Of a stretch of 24,904 nucleotides of DNA, positions 1 to 7,227 are shown in pieces. Origin of the DNA: a virus; IMG/VR virus record IMGVR_UViG_3300025645_000429, positions 1-24,904 of that record; one strand, written 5' to 3'. The first letter of the stretch is position 1, and each line of letters starts with the position of its first letter. The notes beneath the pieces were generated by a model that was given only the letters and a program-made list of their open reading frames with translations, was not told where the DNA came from and ran no database searches. A program made the translations under genes and the position numbers.

Positions 1-366
1 AAGAGGTGCTTGCTCCTGCGGGGTGTTCACAAAATCATCCATAGAGGTAACGTTCCTCCCGAGCTTTTCGCTCATGTACGAGAACACCGCCTCTTCTATC
101 TGATCTTCTGAATATTGTGGTTGCTCTACAGTTTCCTGCGGGGCAATAGTTTCTTGTTGTTCTACCTGAGGTTGTTGCTCTGGCTGAGTCTCTACCTCTG
201 GCTGAGTCTCCTGAGGCGGTTGCTCCTGAACTTCTGGCTCAGAAACAGGTTGAGACTCCTGTTGTGGGGCCTCCTCTGTAGTTGTAGTTTGTGCGTCTGC
301 CTGCATAGAGGCAGCGAGTTGTTCGGGAGTATCAAAGATCTCCACTTTTTCAAATTGTTCTTCCAT
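1..366 (-). CDS. Scaffold-like acidic Gln/Glu/Pro-rich protein (partial, C-terminus off window)
   Basis: The reading frame opens at ATG (366-364) and stays open for 122 codons to the window edge, so only the N-terminal part is seen. It begins MEEQFEKVEIFDTPEQ and continues as a low-complexity acidic stretch (about residues 20-85) made of imperfect QPEVETQPEQ / QPQVEQQET units, then a more ordered segment beginning YSEDQIEEAVFSYM. Phage scaffolding proteins, encoded just before the major capsid gene, are typically acidic, charged and repetitive in this way. The position after a run of small capsid-type genes fits that role. The function is inferred from composition and position only; a tail chaperone or other disordered virion protein is possible. 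Confidence 0.6.
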   Translation of the reverse strand, partial: MEEQFEKVEIFDTPEQLAASMQADAQTTTTEEAPQQESQPVSEPEVQEQPPQETQPEVETQPEQQPQVEQQETIAPQETVEQPQYSEDQIEEAVFSYMSEKLGRNVTSMDDFVNTPQEQAPL

Positions 367-386
367 TATATTAAATTAAGTTATTG

Positions 387-743
387 TTATGCGGTCTGGT
401 TCGGAGACTTAGAAGGTCCGAGGTAACATATAACCCCGCCTGCAGTATCAGCTGTAGCTGTAACAGCTGTCCATCTTCCGTAGATAGTAATACCTTGTGG
501 AAAAACGTTAGCGTTGGTAACTAAATTATGCCCTGACCCTACACCCGAACTACCCGCAAGACCAAAACAATCCCCTGTAGCTTCTGGTGTTAATACTGAA
601 AATGTAGTATCTGCTAAGCATGTAATAGCCACTACGACAGATCCTGCTGGCGGTAAATAGGCTCCCCCTTCGTCTAAGAATGCGCTTCCTAATTGTCCGA
701 ATGATGCTTGTGATGCTACCCCTTGATTTGCTAATGTTGCCAT
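387..743 (-). CDS. Small virion protein, probably head-associated
   Basis: This 118-aa protein begins MATLANQGVASQASFGQLG and is rich in Ala, Gly, Val and Thr with alternating beta-type patterning. It has no signal peptide or membrane segment. It lies 12 nt after the beta-sandwich array and 20 nt before the scaffold-like gene, inside the late operon. A compact beta-rich Gly/Ala protein next to scaffold and capsid genes is what phage decoration or head-completion proteins look like, but no specific family can be named from sequence alone. The ATG start is preceded by an A/T-rich leader without a Shine-Dalgarno sequence, as is common in Bacteroidota. Confidence 0.6.
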   Translation of the reverse strand: MATLANQGVASQASFGQLGSAFLDEGGAYLPPAGSVVVAITCLADTTFSVLTPEATGDCFGLAGSSGVGSGHNLVTNANVFPQGITIYGRWTAVTATADTAGGVICYLGPSKSPNQTA

Positions 744-755
744 GTTTTTATTTTA

Positions 756-1163
756 TTATGAGAGGGATACTCCTGAGTTATCGTAACCGAACACCCCGTA
801 CTCAATTAATGTGTTTGTTTTTGTACCCACAGCCTCGTAAGTCTTATCAACCGCTACTGGTATAAATGCAAATTCTCCACCACCAATCTTAGCGCAAAGG
901 GCCGTATTGGATTCGGTTTCGTTACGCACGTAGATGTAATTTTCTAGCTCTGGGTCTAAATTGCTAATATATAGATAAGCTCTTTCTAGCTTGTCGTCTG
1001 CTTTATATAGCAAAAGGTCATCCGTATCAGCAGCTGTACCTTTTACTTTCGCTCGTATTAAGCTACCCGAATCCGCCTTAAGGGAAGCATTAACCGCTAT
1101 GTTTAACGGTGATGACAGAACATCGGAGCTGGATAAGGTTAGCGTTGCTTTTACTGTTGCCAT
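756..1163 (-). CDS. Beta-sandwich virion protein, array member 4
   Basis: This 135-aa protein begins MATVKATLTLSSSDVLSS, the same N-terminal signature (MATxxATxxLSSxD) as the next three genes upstream. The middle segment AYLYISNLDPELENYIYVRN corresponds to the KVYIRN strand of the relatives, and GGGEFAFIPV corresponds to their GDWMFIPW strand, so the fold is shared though divergent. Start and preceding stop overlap as TAATG, implying translational coupling. The role is inferred as a minor capsid, decoration or fibre-head protein; no enzymatic motif is present. Confidence 0.7.
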   Translation of the reverse strand: MATVKATLTLSSSDVLSSPLNIAVNASLKADSGSLIRAKVKGTAADTDDLLLYKADDKLERAYLYISNLDPELENYIYVRNETESNTALCAKIGGGEFAFIPVAVDKTYEAVGTKTNTLIEYGVFGYDNSGVSLS

Positions 1164-1894
1164 TATTCGTGTATTAAGAGGGATTCGTAAATCATACCAG
1201 TGTGAACGCTAGGTTCAATAAATATATCGCCTGTGGATCTGGTCCCTGCCGCTCCACTTGTTATTGGCATTGTAAAGTTTGAATCAGCTAAATCTACTAA
1301 CGTGTCTCCTGTTATAGCTGTAGAGCTTGTAACAACACCTTGTGCTTTTGCTATCCTAGCCGTAAAGGTAACAGCCGCACTGCTAACCGTAGTTGTCCAG
1401 TTAGGGTAGAATTGAGCGTTAACCGCAGCGGCAAAATTGTTTAAAATTGCATCAGCGCTAACTGTGGTAACACCATCAAAGTCCCAGCTATCACCTACAG
1501 CAACAGCTCCACTACTAACGGTAGCCGTTACAACAAAGGTTTCTTTAGTTCCTTGCTTAGCGCTCCAAGGCATAAACATCCAGTCATTTGCGTAAAGCTT
1601 ACCTATCACCTCTTGGTCAAGGTATACTGTGAAAAACTCAGAAGCCTCATTTGAAAGGTTTTTAATGTAAACCTTGTTTGCTCCGTCCTGTGTAACTAGG
1701 TCGGCCCTATATAACGGCTCGGCTGTTATTAATGCGGCGCTGGCGGCACTAAGTGTTTTTCTTGTTAGACCGCTTGTGTTAGATAAACCCGACTTCAGGC
1801 CAGCTTGTGAAAGCTCAGTAGAAGCGTTTATTGATAAAGAGCTGCTCGTAAGATCGGTGCTTGATAATGATAATGTTGCTGTTGTTATTGGCAT
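1163..1894 (-). CDS. Beta-sandwich virion protein, array member 3, with inserted domain
   Basis: This 243-aa member of the array begins MPITTATLSLSSTDLTSS and carries the family core KVYIKNLSNEAS (74-85) and IGKLYANDWMFMPW (97-110). Its relatives end about 25 residues after that core. Here an extra segment of roughly 105 residues (about 120-225), rich in Thr/Ser/Val/Ala, intervenes before the family's last strand (MIYESLLIHE, compare MSFEWGLFHE in the next gene). This looks like a domain inserted in the final loop, perhaps surface-exposed. It is 11 nt from its upstream neighbour and overlaps its downstream neighbour by one base. Confidence 0.7.
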   Translation of the reverse strand: MPITTATLSLSSTDLTSSSLSINASTELSQAGLKSGLSNTSGLTRKTLSAASAALITAEPLYRADLVTQDGANKVYIKNLSNEASEFFTVYLDQEVIGKLYANDWMFMPWSAKQGTKETFVVTATVSSGAVAVGDSWDFDGVTTVSADAILNNFAAAVNAQFYPNWTTTVSSAAVTFTARIAKAQGVVTSSTAITGDTLVDLADSNFTMPITSGAAGTRSTGDIFIEPSVHTGMIYESLLIHE

Positions 1895-1905
1895 ATTCTA
1901 TACTA

Positions 1906-2301
1906 TTATCCTTCGTGAAACAATCCCCACTCAAAGCTCATTCCCGCTGCTGATGTTGTTGCTTTAAAGTCCTCGCTCCCTTCTACTGGGATGAACATCC
2001 AGTCCCCAGGAAACAACCTCCCAATAGGCTCGTTGCTTCCAACCTCCATAAGCACATAAGTCTCAGGTGTAGTAGTCGAAGTGTTTTTAACGTAAAGTTT
2101 GTGAGCTTTGTCGTCTGAATAACTTCCGTTTGCAACTAAAGATATATCCGCAGTAGCTGAAGCTTTATAAACCCTTGCTATTCCTGTAAATTGATCTATC
2201 GCTGTGCTTGTACCAGCCTTGTAAAGAACGGTAGAAACAGTAAAAGGAGAACCTCCAGTAAAGTCTGGAGCGCTTAATGTGAATGTTGCTGTAGTTGCCA
2301 T
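1906..2301 (-). CDS. Beta-sandwich virion protein, array member 2
   Basis: This 131-aa protein begins MATTATFTLSAPDFTGG. It shares with the upstream 137-aa protein the blocks DQFTG (about residue 37), HKLYVKNTSTTT and EPIGRLFPGDWMFIPV, so the two are recent tandem paralogs. No signal peptide, cysteine pair or catalytic motif is visible. As part of a late-operon array between the fibre gene and the scaffold gene, it is most likely a structural component such as a capsid decoration or tail/neck fibre subunit. The spacing of 9 nt from its neighbour indicates a single mRNA. Confidence 0.7.
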   Translation of the reverse strand: MATTATFTLSAPDFTGGSPFTVSTVLYKAGTSTAIDQFTGIARVYKASATADISLVANGSYSDDKAHKLYVKNTSTTTPETYVLMEVGSNEPIGRLFPGDWMFIPVEGSEDFKATTSAAGMSFEWGLFHEG

Positions 2302-2310
2302 TGTTTTATA

Positions 2311-2724
2311 TTATGATGCTATAGATTGAGAAATAACAGCAAACTCTACAGTTTGACCAGTCTCGTTTGTAGTAAAATCTATATCTAAAGTTCCCATCCA
2401 AGGGAAGAAGCACCAGTCCCCAGCATACAAACGACCAAGCGGTTCATTTGCAGTTGAGTCTATGTCTACTAAAACATAACAACTTGTACTCGTACTGGCG
2501 TTCCTTATGTAAACCTTGTGAGCTACGGTTGTGTCTACGTAATCCGCGGCGGATATAAGTGTGGCTGCCGATTGTGCGGCTGCGTATTGAACAGTGTTTA
2601 CACCAGTAAATTGATCGAGCCCAGTAGAATCCGACCCCGACTTAGTTAAGGTAGAGGTTGAACTTAACGAAACCTGATCACCAGTTATATCGCTAGATAA
2701 TGATATTGTTGCTGTCGTTGCCAT
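2311..2724 (-). CDS. Beta-sandwich virion protein, array member 1 (first gene of sub-operon)
   Basis: This 137-aa protein begins MATTATISLSSDITGD and holds the family core HKVYIRNASTSTS and EPLGRLYAGDWCFFPW. It is the closest relative of the 131-aa downstream gene. It is the first gene behind a TATATTTGC promoter box only about 20 nt upstream, so the array can be transcribed separately from the upstream structural genes, which would suit proteins needed in many copies. A structural role is inferred; the individual function is unknown. Confidence 0.7.
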   Translation of the reverse strand: MATTATISLSSDITGDQVSLSSTSTLTKSGSDSTGLDQFTGVNTVQYAAAQSAATLISAADYVDTTVAHKVYIRNASTSTSCYVLVDIDSTANEPLGRLYAGDWCFFPWMGTLDIDFTTNETGQTVEFAVISQSIAS

Positions 2725-2743
2725 TTTAAGATTTATTTATATG

Positions 2744-2751
2744 CAAATATA
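2744..2751 (-). promoter_or_regulatory. Late promoter -7 box (TATATTTG) before beta-sandwich array
   Basis: On the minus strand the sequence reads CTATATTTGCATA, matching the Bacteroidota -7 consensus TAnnTTTG. The same 13 nt occur before the portal gene. The box sits in one of the few gaps of the late operon (2725-2755), giving a predicted leader of roughly 12 nt. No clear -33 TTG is seen. Confidence 0.55.
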
Positions 2752-2755
2752 GTTA

Positions 2756-2932
2756 TTATTTAGGTTTGTTTTTTTTAACTACTTTGACCTTACCCCCGTT
2801 ACCAAGAGATGTAACCTTCTTCCACGATTTTTTTGTTGGATAATCTTTTTCACCTGGTTTAGCTGGTGCCTCCCCTCTTTTTTTCTTTGCCCTTATATTG
2901 GCCCATAAACCTGGTCTTTTTTTACTTGCCAT
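2756..2932 (-). CDS. Small basic protein, 58 aa
   Basis: This short frame runs from ATG at 2932 to TAA at 2756, overlapping the upstream gene's end by 11 nt. It begins MASKKRPGLWANIRAKKKRG and continues with PAKPGEKDYPTKKSWKK and a tail rich in Lys, for a strongly basic product. Similar small Lys-rich proteins with a GLWxNI(R/H)AK opening recur in environmental phages near virion genes. Possible roles include DNA-binding or packaged virion protein; none is demonstrated. It contains a GGK tripeptide near the C-terminus, as do several neighbours. Confidence 0.7.
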   Translation of the reverse strand: MASKKRPGLWANIRAKKKRGEAPAKPGEKDYPTKKSWKKVTSLGNGGKVKVVKKNKPK

Positions 2933-3110
2933 GATTTGCTGTTTTAAACTTTGCTTTTTCTACTGCGCCTGGATGCGGTGCATAATCACCTTTCATTAAA
3001 AAGTATCTACCACGATCCTCCATCCAATGGTAGCCCTTGGGAGGGGCTACTTCTACCTTTTTGTTAGAAACGTTTAGCTTCCCCCCTTTGTTTTTCTTTA
3101 CTGTATTCAT
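2922..3110 (-). CDS. Small conserved-type basic phage protein, 62 aa
   Basis: This 62-aa protein begins MNTVKKNKGGKLNVSNKK and has a compact core PKGYHWMEDRGRYFLMKGDY followed by a Lys-rich end. The core pattern (PPKGYHWM, RYFLMKGDY, HPGAVEKAKF) looks like a recurrent small protein of Bacteroidota and marine phages, recalled from memory and unverified. It lies 2 nt after the 105-aa basic protein. The N-terminal GGKL motif is shared with other late proteins here. Function is unknown; size and charge suggest a minor virion or nucleoprotein component. Confidence 0.7.
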   Translation of the reverse strand: MNTVKKNKGGKLNVSNKKVEVAPPKGYHWMEDRGRYFLMKGDYAPHPGAVEKAKFKTANHGK

Positions 3111-3112
3111 TT

Positions 3113-3430
3113 TTATTTCTTTCTACAACGCCATTTACGTAGAGCTAAAGCCTTTCTCGTAGGTTTGCCGTTTGGTTTTTTCATAGGGCCTTTCATTCCG
3201 CTCATTCTAGCACAAAAGGATTTACGCCTCTTAGCTGCTTTAGACCCTGCTTTAACTTTACCCGTTACAGCCATCTTAAGTTTGCTCCCTGGGTTAGCCT
3301 TTCTATAAGAAGCTACACCTTTTGCGTTTAACCCTCCTTCAGGGTTCTTACCTTCTTTGCGCGTCCATGCAGGGGTCTTACCCCCTTTCTTCATGACCTT
3401 ATGGCTACAGCCATTTTTGCAGACTTTCAT
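3113..3430 (-). CDS. Highly basic phage protein, DUF6321-like
   Basis: This 105-aa protein is about 30% Lys/Arg. It begins MKVCKNGCSHKVMKKGGKTP and carries the block AWTRKEGKNPEGGLNAKG followed by SYRKANPGSKLK, which I recognise as typical of the DUF6321 family widespread in marine phages. It has four cysteines, two near each end (C4, C8 and the SFCAR and KWRCRKK segments), and could bind metal or nucleic acid. The start overlaps the upstream stop by 4 nt. Its biochemical role is not known; DNA compaction or a packaged virion role would fit the charge. Confidence 0.75.
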   Translation of the reverse strand: MKVCKNGCSHKVMKKGGKTPAWTRKEGKNPEGGLNAKGVASYRKANPGSKLKMAVTGKVKAGSKAAKRRKSFCARMSGMKGPMKKPNGKPTRKALALRKWRCRKK

Positions 3431-3783
3431 TCAGGATCTGAGGCGTTATCGCTAACCAACTTACGTGCCTCGCTATTCGTTAAGAGGCAATTATTTGGGT
3501 AACTTAATCCATCACCTAGCTCTAGCAGGAGAGATACTTCCCCCGTTATCCAAGAAGCATCTAGCTCCACTAAGAAGTATGCTGTCCCGCTTACGTCTAT
3601 CTCTACTTCCCCCCCGTACTTGTACAGGTTATCCGCTACAACCTCTTTAAAAGTGGTGTCTAGTATCGCTGTCTGTACCCCGTCTTCGTCGTACGTTCTA
3701 CGCGCGTAACTGGCTTTTAAGCCTGCAGGGATATTCCCTTCGTATGTAGCCTTATTCAGGCACATGAATATATTTCCTTTCAT
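3427..3783 (-). CDS. Hypothetical late protein following the fibre gene
   Basis: This 118-aa protein begins MKGNIFMCLNKATYEGN. It is mixed alpha/beta with a beta-rich middle (GEVEIDVSGTAYFLVELDAS) and no signal peptide or recognisable motif. Its start overlaps the stop of the 919-aa fibre gene by one base (TAATG) and its stop overlaps the next start by 4 nt, so it is translated in step with the fibre. Such coupling suggests a fibre chaperone or small tail accessory protein, but this is inference from position only. A start at the internal methionine (residue 7) is possible. Confidence 0.6.
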   Translation of the reverse strand: MKGNIFMCLNKATYEGNIPAGLKASYARRTYDEDGVQTAILDTTFKEVVADNLYKYGGEVEIDVSGTAYFLVELDASWITGEVSLLLELGDGLSYPNNCLLTNSEARKLVSDNASDPE

Positions 3784-6542
3784 TATGAGTGTTTGCTTTT
3801 ACCGACTTTGTAATTGTTTATAATTTCTGCTGCTGTCAAAACTCTGTTGTAAAGCCTTACATCGTTAATTATAGTATCGAGGGGGAAAGTGTTTGAATAA
3901 TTACCTAGTTGGAAAACAGTAAACGAGCTTATATTAACGCCCGTCATAGTGTGCATATGCCAATCCCCATCGGTAATCATCCCTGTAGTAAGCGCAATAT
4001 TATTATCCGCTGTCGACGTAATCGTACCTGTAGAGCTGCTGTTATACCATAGCCCACTCGCCGTAGGAGGATTATACGCGCCTATATAGTCTGTTCCACC
4101 TTCCTCACTAAAAACGACAAATTTAACTGTATTAGTATTCTTAAGCCAAAACTGTATAGTCCCGTTAGTAATATCCGTCAAAGAGCTGTCCGCTACAATC
4201 TCCGCATACCCGATCCCGTCGAGATTTAAACCTTTATTCCTCGTACGAAGCGCATTCCCTACTACGTCGTAACCTGCGTTATAAGGGTTTGCTGTTAAAG
4301 TAGCGTCTTGTGCAAGGAGACCATTAGTCGGGATGTAATTCCCCATTGTATCTCCAATCTCTACTTGCCATCCGAAGAAATCTGTATACTTACTTGTAGC
4401 TCCCGCATATGAAGATAAGTCAAGAGGGGAGAGGTATAAGACGCAGCTACTGCTGGCTCCAAAATCTGTTTTTGCTGTGGCTGTCCAGCTAACCCTATAC
4501 CACCCATTCCCATAATCTTCAGCGGCTGGAGAATACGTTGTGGCCCGAAAAGACTCAGTTGAAAAAGTAAAATATACAGAACTTACGATGCGGTTGGATG
4601 AGGTGACTAATCTTATTTCATCATAGGTACCCTTTTTTACAAAAACAGAAAAAGTATATTCTATCCCACTGTAAGCCACGAATACTGCCGAGCTATAATG
4701 CTGATCATCAGCCGTAGTCTCTGTTAAACGCGTTGCTGTATTTAAAGCGTCTGCGGAATTAATAGCAGGTCCTTCGACTGCACTAGACGTTACGTTAGAA
4801 AGAGTAAGGCTGGATTCGCTAGTAGGAAATAAATTACTCCCTTTACTCCAGTCTTGCATACCGAGCTGCGGGATCGTTGGTTGTGCCGTCACCCACGTAG
4901 CACCTAAAGCCGCCCCGTTATATATAGAGTCGAACGGTGTGACTATCTCGCGGACTGAGATGTTTGTTATAGAACCAACAAAACCGCTTGTGGCAATAAT
5001 TTGGAAATCATCATTGGAGTTATTATCTCCAGCTGTATAAACAGTATACGTATTGTTACCCGTTATTGCAACACTTTGACCCACAGGAGCAAATTTTATC
5101 TGTATGTTTCCCGTAACATAATCAGCAACAGTAAAAACAACTTTAAATCTTGTATTTAAGGGAACAGTATCAAATTGTCTTAAAATCCCGCCTGTACCGT
5201 CATTTGTTGCTTTGTCATTTCCTAATACTTCCCAACCACCACCTGCATTCCAATTACCAACACTTGAAAAATCATTGTTTTCTATAAGCTCCTCACCCAA
5301 GCGTACGGAATTAAAAGCAACCGCTCCACTCCCCTCCGACATCGGTAGATGTACACGTAAGCTGTTTCTTGCTACAGAACCACCAGCGTCTATCAAGAGC
5401 TCGTTCGGGTATGTATAGTCTAAGTAGGCGTCGTTAGCTGTCCAGCAAGAGTCGTAGAACTGAAAGTCTGAGGCCTTTCCTTCTGTTAAATGCGATGAAG
5501 TGTTATATCCCGCCATTATCCTGCGTAACCTCAGGTGGGTATCATCTGGAGTTACAGAATCCATAAAAACACCATCAATGTATAAAGATATATCCGTCCC
5601 ATCCGAGGCAAACACAAATCTTTTATAACCTGTGTAACTTGACGGAGTATCAGTTGTAAAATCATAATAAGTAGAAGAGCTAGATCTAAAGAATATTTTA
5701 TCAGTAGGATTATTTGCAAGCCCTATACTCCTAGCGGTGTCTTTTCCAAACAACCAATCGTAACTATTAGGATTTACATAATCCCCCAACCACATAGCAC
5801 ATGTCCACACCGTCTCATCTAAATCGGCAGGTAACTCTACATAGTCATTCGTCCCGTCGAAGCTCAAGGCTTTCCCAGTAAACAGTTTCGCGTCGTTAGA
5901 TTCCGAGGAGGCGTCAAGCTCGAATTGAGAAATCTCTTTGAGTGAGACGTTCCTAACCTCGTAAAAACCGCCAGCGGAGAGAGCAATATTAGGGTAGAGA
6001 TGAACGAGTACATTGCTAACGCCATTTTCACCATCAGAATCTGGGATATAATTAAAAGTAGTGTTTACTAAAGAAAATTCGCTATTAGTAACTGCGGTTT
6101 GGACATCTGGATGAGGTTGGGCATCGTCTCCATTAGTCGCTTCTATTGAAGCGTTGAAATTTCCGTCAACACTACAACGAACCTCAGCCGTGAATCGATA
6201 GGTTTGGTTCTCGGTCAAAGAGCTGTTGAGGACATCCGAGTATATCCTATTATGCCACGTATTATCTGCTGGCTCAAGAATATCGCATCTAATTCCACCA
6301 GGTATTTTAGTAAACCTCCTAAGACCGCTGTTTTTATTTTCAACCCAATTATTAAACTGTAAGCCACCGCTTAAAAAATCATTGTCTGCTGCAGGTTCGT
6401 TGTCTTCAAAATTAGCATTAGAAAGCCTTTCCCTGCTGATATTATCACTACGACGAAACTTTAACCACAGCTTACGCCCAGCGTTAATTATGCTACGCAT
6501 GGGTTTGCTACCTGGGGACGACGATGTTGATAAGCCTAGCAT
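3783..6542 (-). CDS. Large tail fibre / receptor-binding protein with LamG and carbohydrate-binding-like modules
   Basis: This 919-aa protein appears modular. Residues about 35-205 form a CBM-like jelly roll (LSNANFE... to ...YEVRNVSLKEI). Residues about 205-395 form a LamG/concanavalin-type domain (LSFDGTNDYVELPADLDE; SLYIDGVFMDSV). Residues about 415-535 form a second CBM-like module (LIENNDFSSVGNW... ITNISVREI). Residues about 560-745 form a third (YTFSVFVKKGTYDEIRLV, with GNGWYRVSWTAT). Residues about 750-910 form a second LamG domain ending LYNRVLTAAEIINNYK. Such modules bind glycans, so host recognition is likely. There is no signal peptide, consistent with a virion protein rather than a secreted enzyme, and no catalytic acid pair is evident. 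It follows the exported-protein cluster after a 35-nt gap. Confidence 0.8.
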   Translation of the reverse strand: MLGLSTSSSPGSKPMRSIINAGRKLWLKFRRSDNISRERLSNANFEDNEPAADNDFLSGGLQFNNWVENKNSGLRRFTKIPGGIRCDILEPADNTWHNRIYSDVLNSSLTENQTYRFTAEVRCSVDGNFNASIEATNGDDAQPHPDVQTAVTNSEFSLVNTTFNYIPDSDGENGVSNVLVHLYPNIALSAGGFYEVRNVSLKEISQFELDASSESNDAKLFTGKALSFDGTNDYVELPADLDETVWTCAMWLGDYVNPNSYDWLFGKDTARSIGLANNPTDKIFFRSSSSTYYDFTTDTPSSYTGYKRFVFASDGTDISLYIDGVFMDSVTPDDTHLRLRRIMAGYNTSSHLTEGKASDFQFYDSCWTANDAYLDYTYPNELLIDAGGSVARNSLRVHLPMSEGSGAVAFNSVRLGEELIENNDFSSVGNWNAGGGWEVLGNDKATNDGTGGILRQFDTVPLNTRFKVVFTVADYVTGNIQIKFAPVGQSVAITGNNTYTVYTAGDNNSNDDFQIIATSGFVGSITNISVREIVTPFDSIYNGAALGATWVTAQPTIPQLGMQDWSKGSNLFPTSESSLTLSNVTSSAVEGPAINSADALNTATRLTETTADDQHYSSAVFVAYSGIEYTFSVFVKKGTYDEIRLVTSSNRIVSSVYFTFSTESFRATTYSPAAEDYGNGWYRVSWTATAKTDFGASSSCVLYLSPLDLSSYAGATSKYTDFFGWQVEIGDTMGNYIPTNGLLAQDATLTANPYNAGYDVVGNALRTRNKGLNLDGIGYAEIVADSSLTDITNGTIQFWLKNTNTVKFVVFSEEGGTDYIGAYNPPTASGLWYNSSSTGTITSTADNNIALTTGMITDGDWHMHTMTGVNISSFTVFQLGNYSNTFPLDTIINDVRLYNRVLTAAEIINNYKVGKSKHS

Positions 6543-6577
6543 TATTTGTGTTTATTATTGTTGTGTAAAGATAACAA

Positions 6578-6934
6578 TTAGAACGAACTCATCAGAATCT
6601 CATCCACCGCCTCCTGGATATCATCCTGGGTAGCCTCTAGCTGCATCATTATATTCGCTTGAAACCTTTTTACCTCCTCACCCTCGTTGAATATTATAAT
6701 CGTCGGGACGACAACTATCTTATGCTCCTTCTGCATGGCGGGGGAAAGAACTATATCCACCCTCTTGCCTTCACAATCGCTAAGTTTGTCCATCCAGCTC
6801 ACACTGTTAGAAGCGTTGAAACTCGCGTTAAACTCTACTACGGAAATCCCTTGATCTAATGCAACTGCGGGGGTAGAAACGTATACCGCCGTGGTAAATA
6901 AAAATAGCGTGAAGGTAAGAAGGAAGGTCTTCAT
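6578..6934 (-). CDS. Exported thioredoxin-fold protein lacking the CxxC active site
   Basis: This 118-aa protein has a signal peptide (hydrophobic residues 4-20, likely cut after TPAVA, residue 25). The remainder follows a thioredoxin layout: VVEFNAS (32-38) for the first core strand, KRVDIV for the next, HKIVVVPTIIIF with a cis-Pro-type Pro77, and GEEVKRF closing the sheet. At the place of WCxxC the sequence is FNASNS, and the only cysteine is C54, so dithiol redox chemistry is unlikely. It should act in the periplasm or attached to the envelope. It lies 6 nt downstream of a membrane coiled-coil protein and belongs to the exported cluster. A chaperone, scaffold or inhibitor role is possible. 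Confidence 0.7.
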   Translation of the reverse strand: MKTFLLTFTLFLFTTAVYVSTPAVALDQGISVVEFNASFNASNSVSWMDKLSDCEGKRVDIVLSPAMQKEHKIVVVPTIIIFNEGEEVKRFQANIMMQLEATQDDIQEAVDEILMSSF

Positions 6935-6940
6935 GAGTGA

Positions 6941-7225
6941 TTATTTTAGTTCATCTATTTTTCTTTCGATGTTTTTTAAATCATCTTTTATTTCAAGTAC
7001 ATCTTCTTGCGTAGTCATAATAGTCTGACGTACAAGCTGATCTTTCATATCGAACTCCATGCGTGTAATCTCTGGGTCTGGAGGGATAGGCAGTTCCTTG
7101 GCTAAAGCTATATCTGACTGCAAAGCAAACCACATAGCTATTAATGATCCTAACCCCGCTACACCTATACCTATTGTTTTTAGGTCTAGTGTTACTTTTG
7201 TATCCTCTCCAATCTGCTGCGACAT
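6941..7225 (-). CDS. Single-pass membrane protein with C-terminal coiled coil (lysis candidate)
   Basis: The 94-aa product has a short N-terminus, one hydrophobic segment (about residues 17-36, IGIGVAGLGSLIAMWFAL), a proline-containing linker (PIPPDPE) and a charged heptad-like helix (about 58-94). This layout resembles phage holins, spanin i-subunits and membrane-anchored tail or exclusion proteins, and does not decide between them. It sits 2 nt after the outer-membrane barrel gene and 6 nt before the exported thioredoxin-like gene. That puts it in a run of envelope-directed late genes, which favours a lysis or envelope-remodelling role. Confidence 0.65.
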   Translation of the reverse strand: MSQQIGEDTKVTLDLKTIGIGVAGLGSLIAMWFALQSDIALAKELPIPPDPEITRMEFDMKDQLVRQTIMTTQEDVLEIKDDLKNIERKIDELK

Positions 7226-7227
7226 TT

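Noticed and set aside
115-426. Leu/Trp-rich plus-strand ORF near the left edge
   Set aside because: It is the antisense of the Gln/Glu-rich scaffold-like gene; Leu/Trp runs are the mirror of CAG/CAA/CCA codons. The minus-strand operon explains the region.
3783-6542. Diversity-generating retroelement target in the fibre gene
   Set aside because: No reverse transcriptase, accessory protein or near-duplicate template repeat is visible in the window.
6543-6577. Promoter TATCTTTAC before the fibre gene
   Set aside because: The -7 box deviates from TAnnTTTG at the last base and no -33 element is seen; weaker than the three TATATTTGC boxes.
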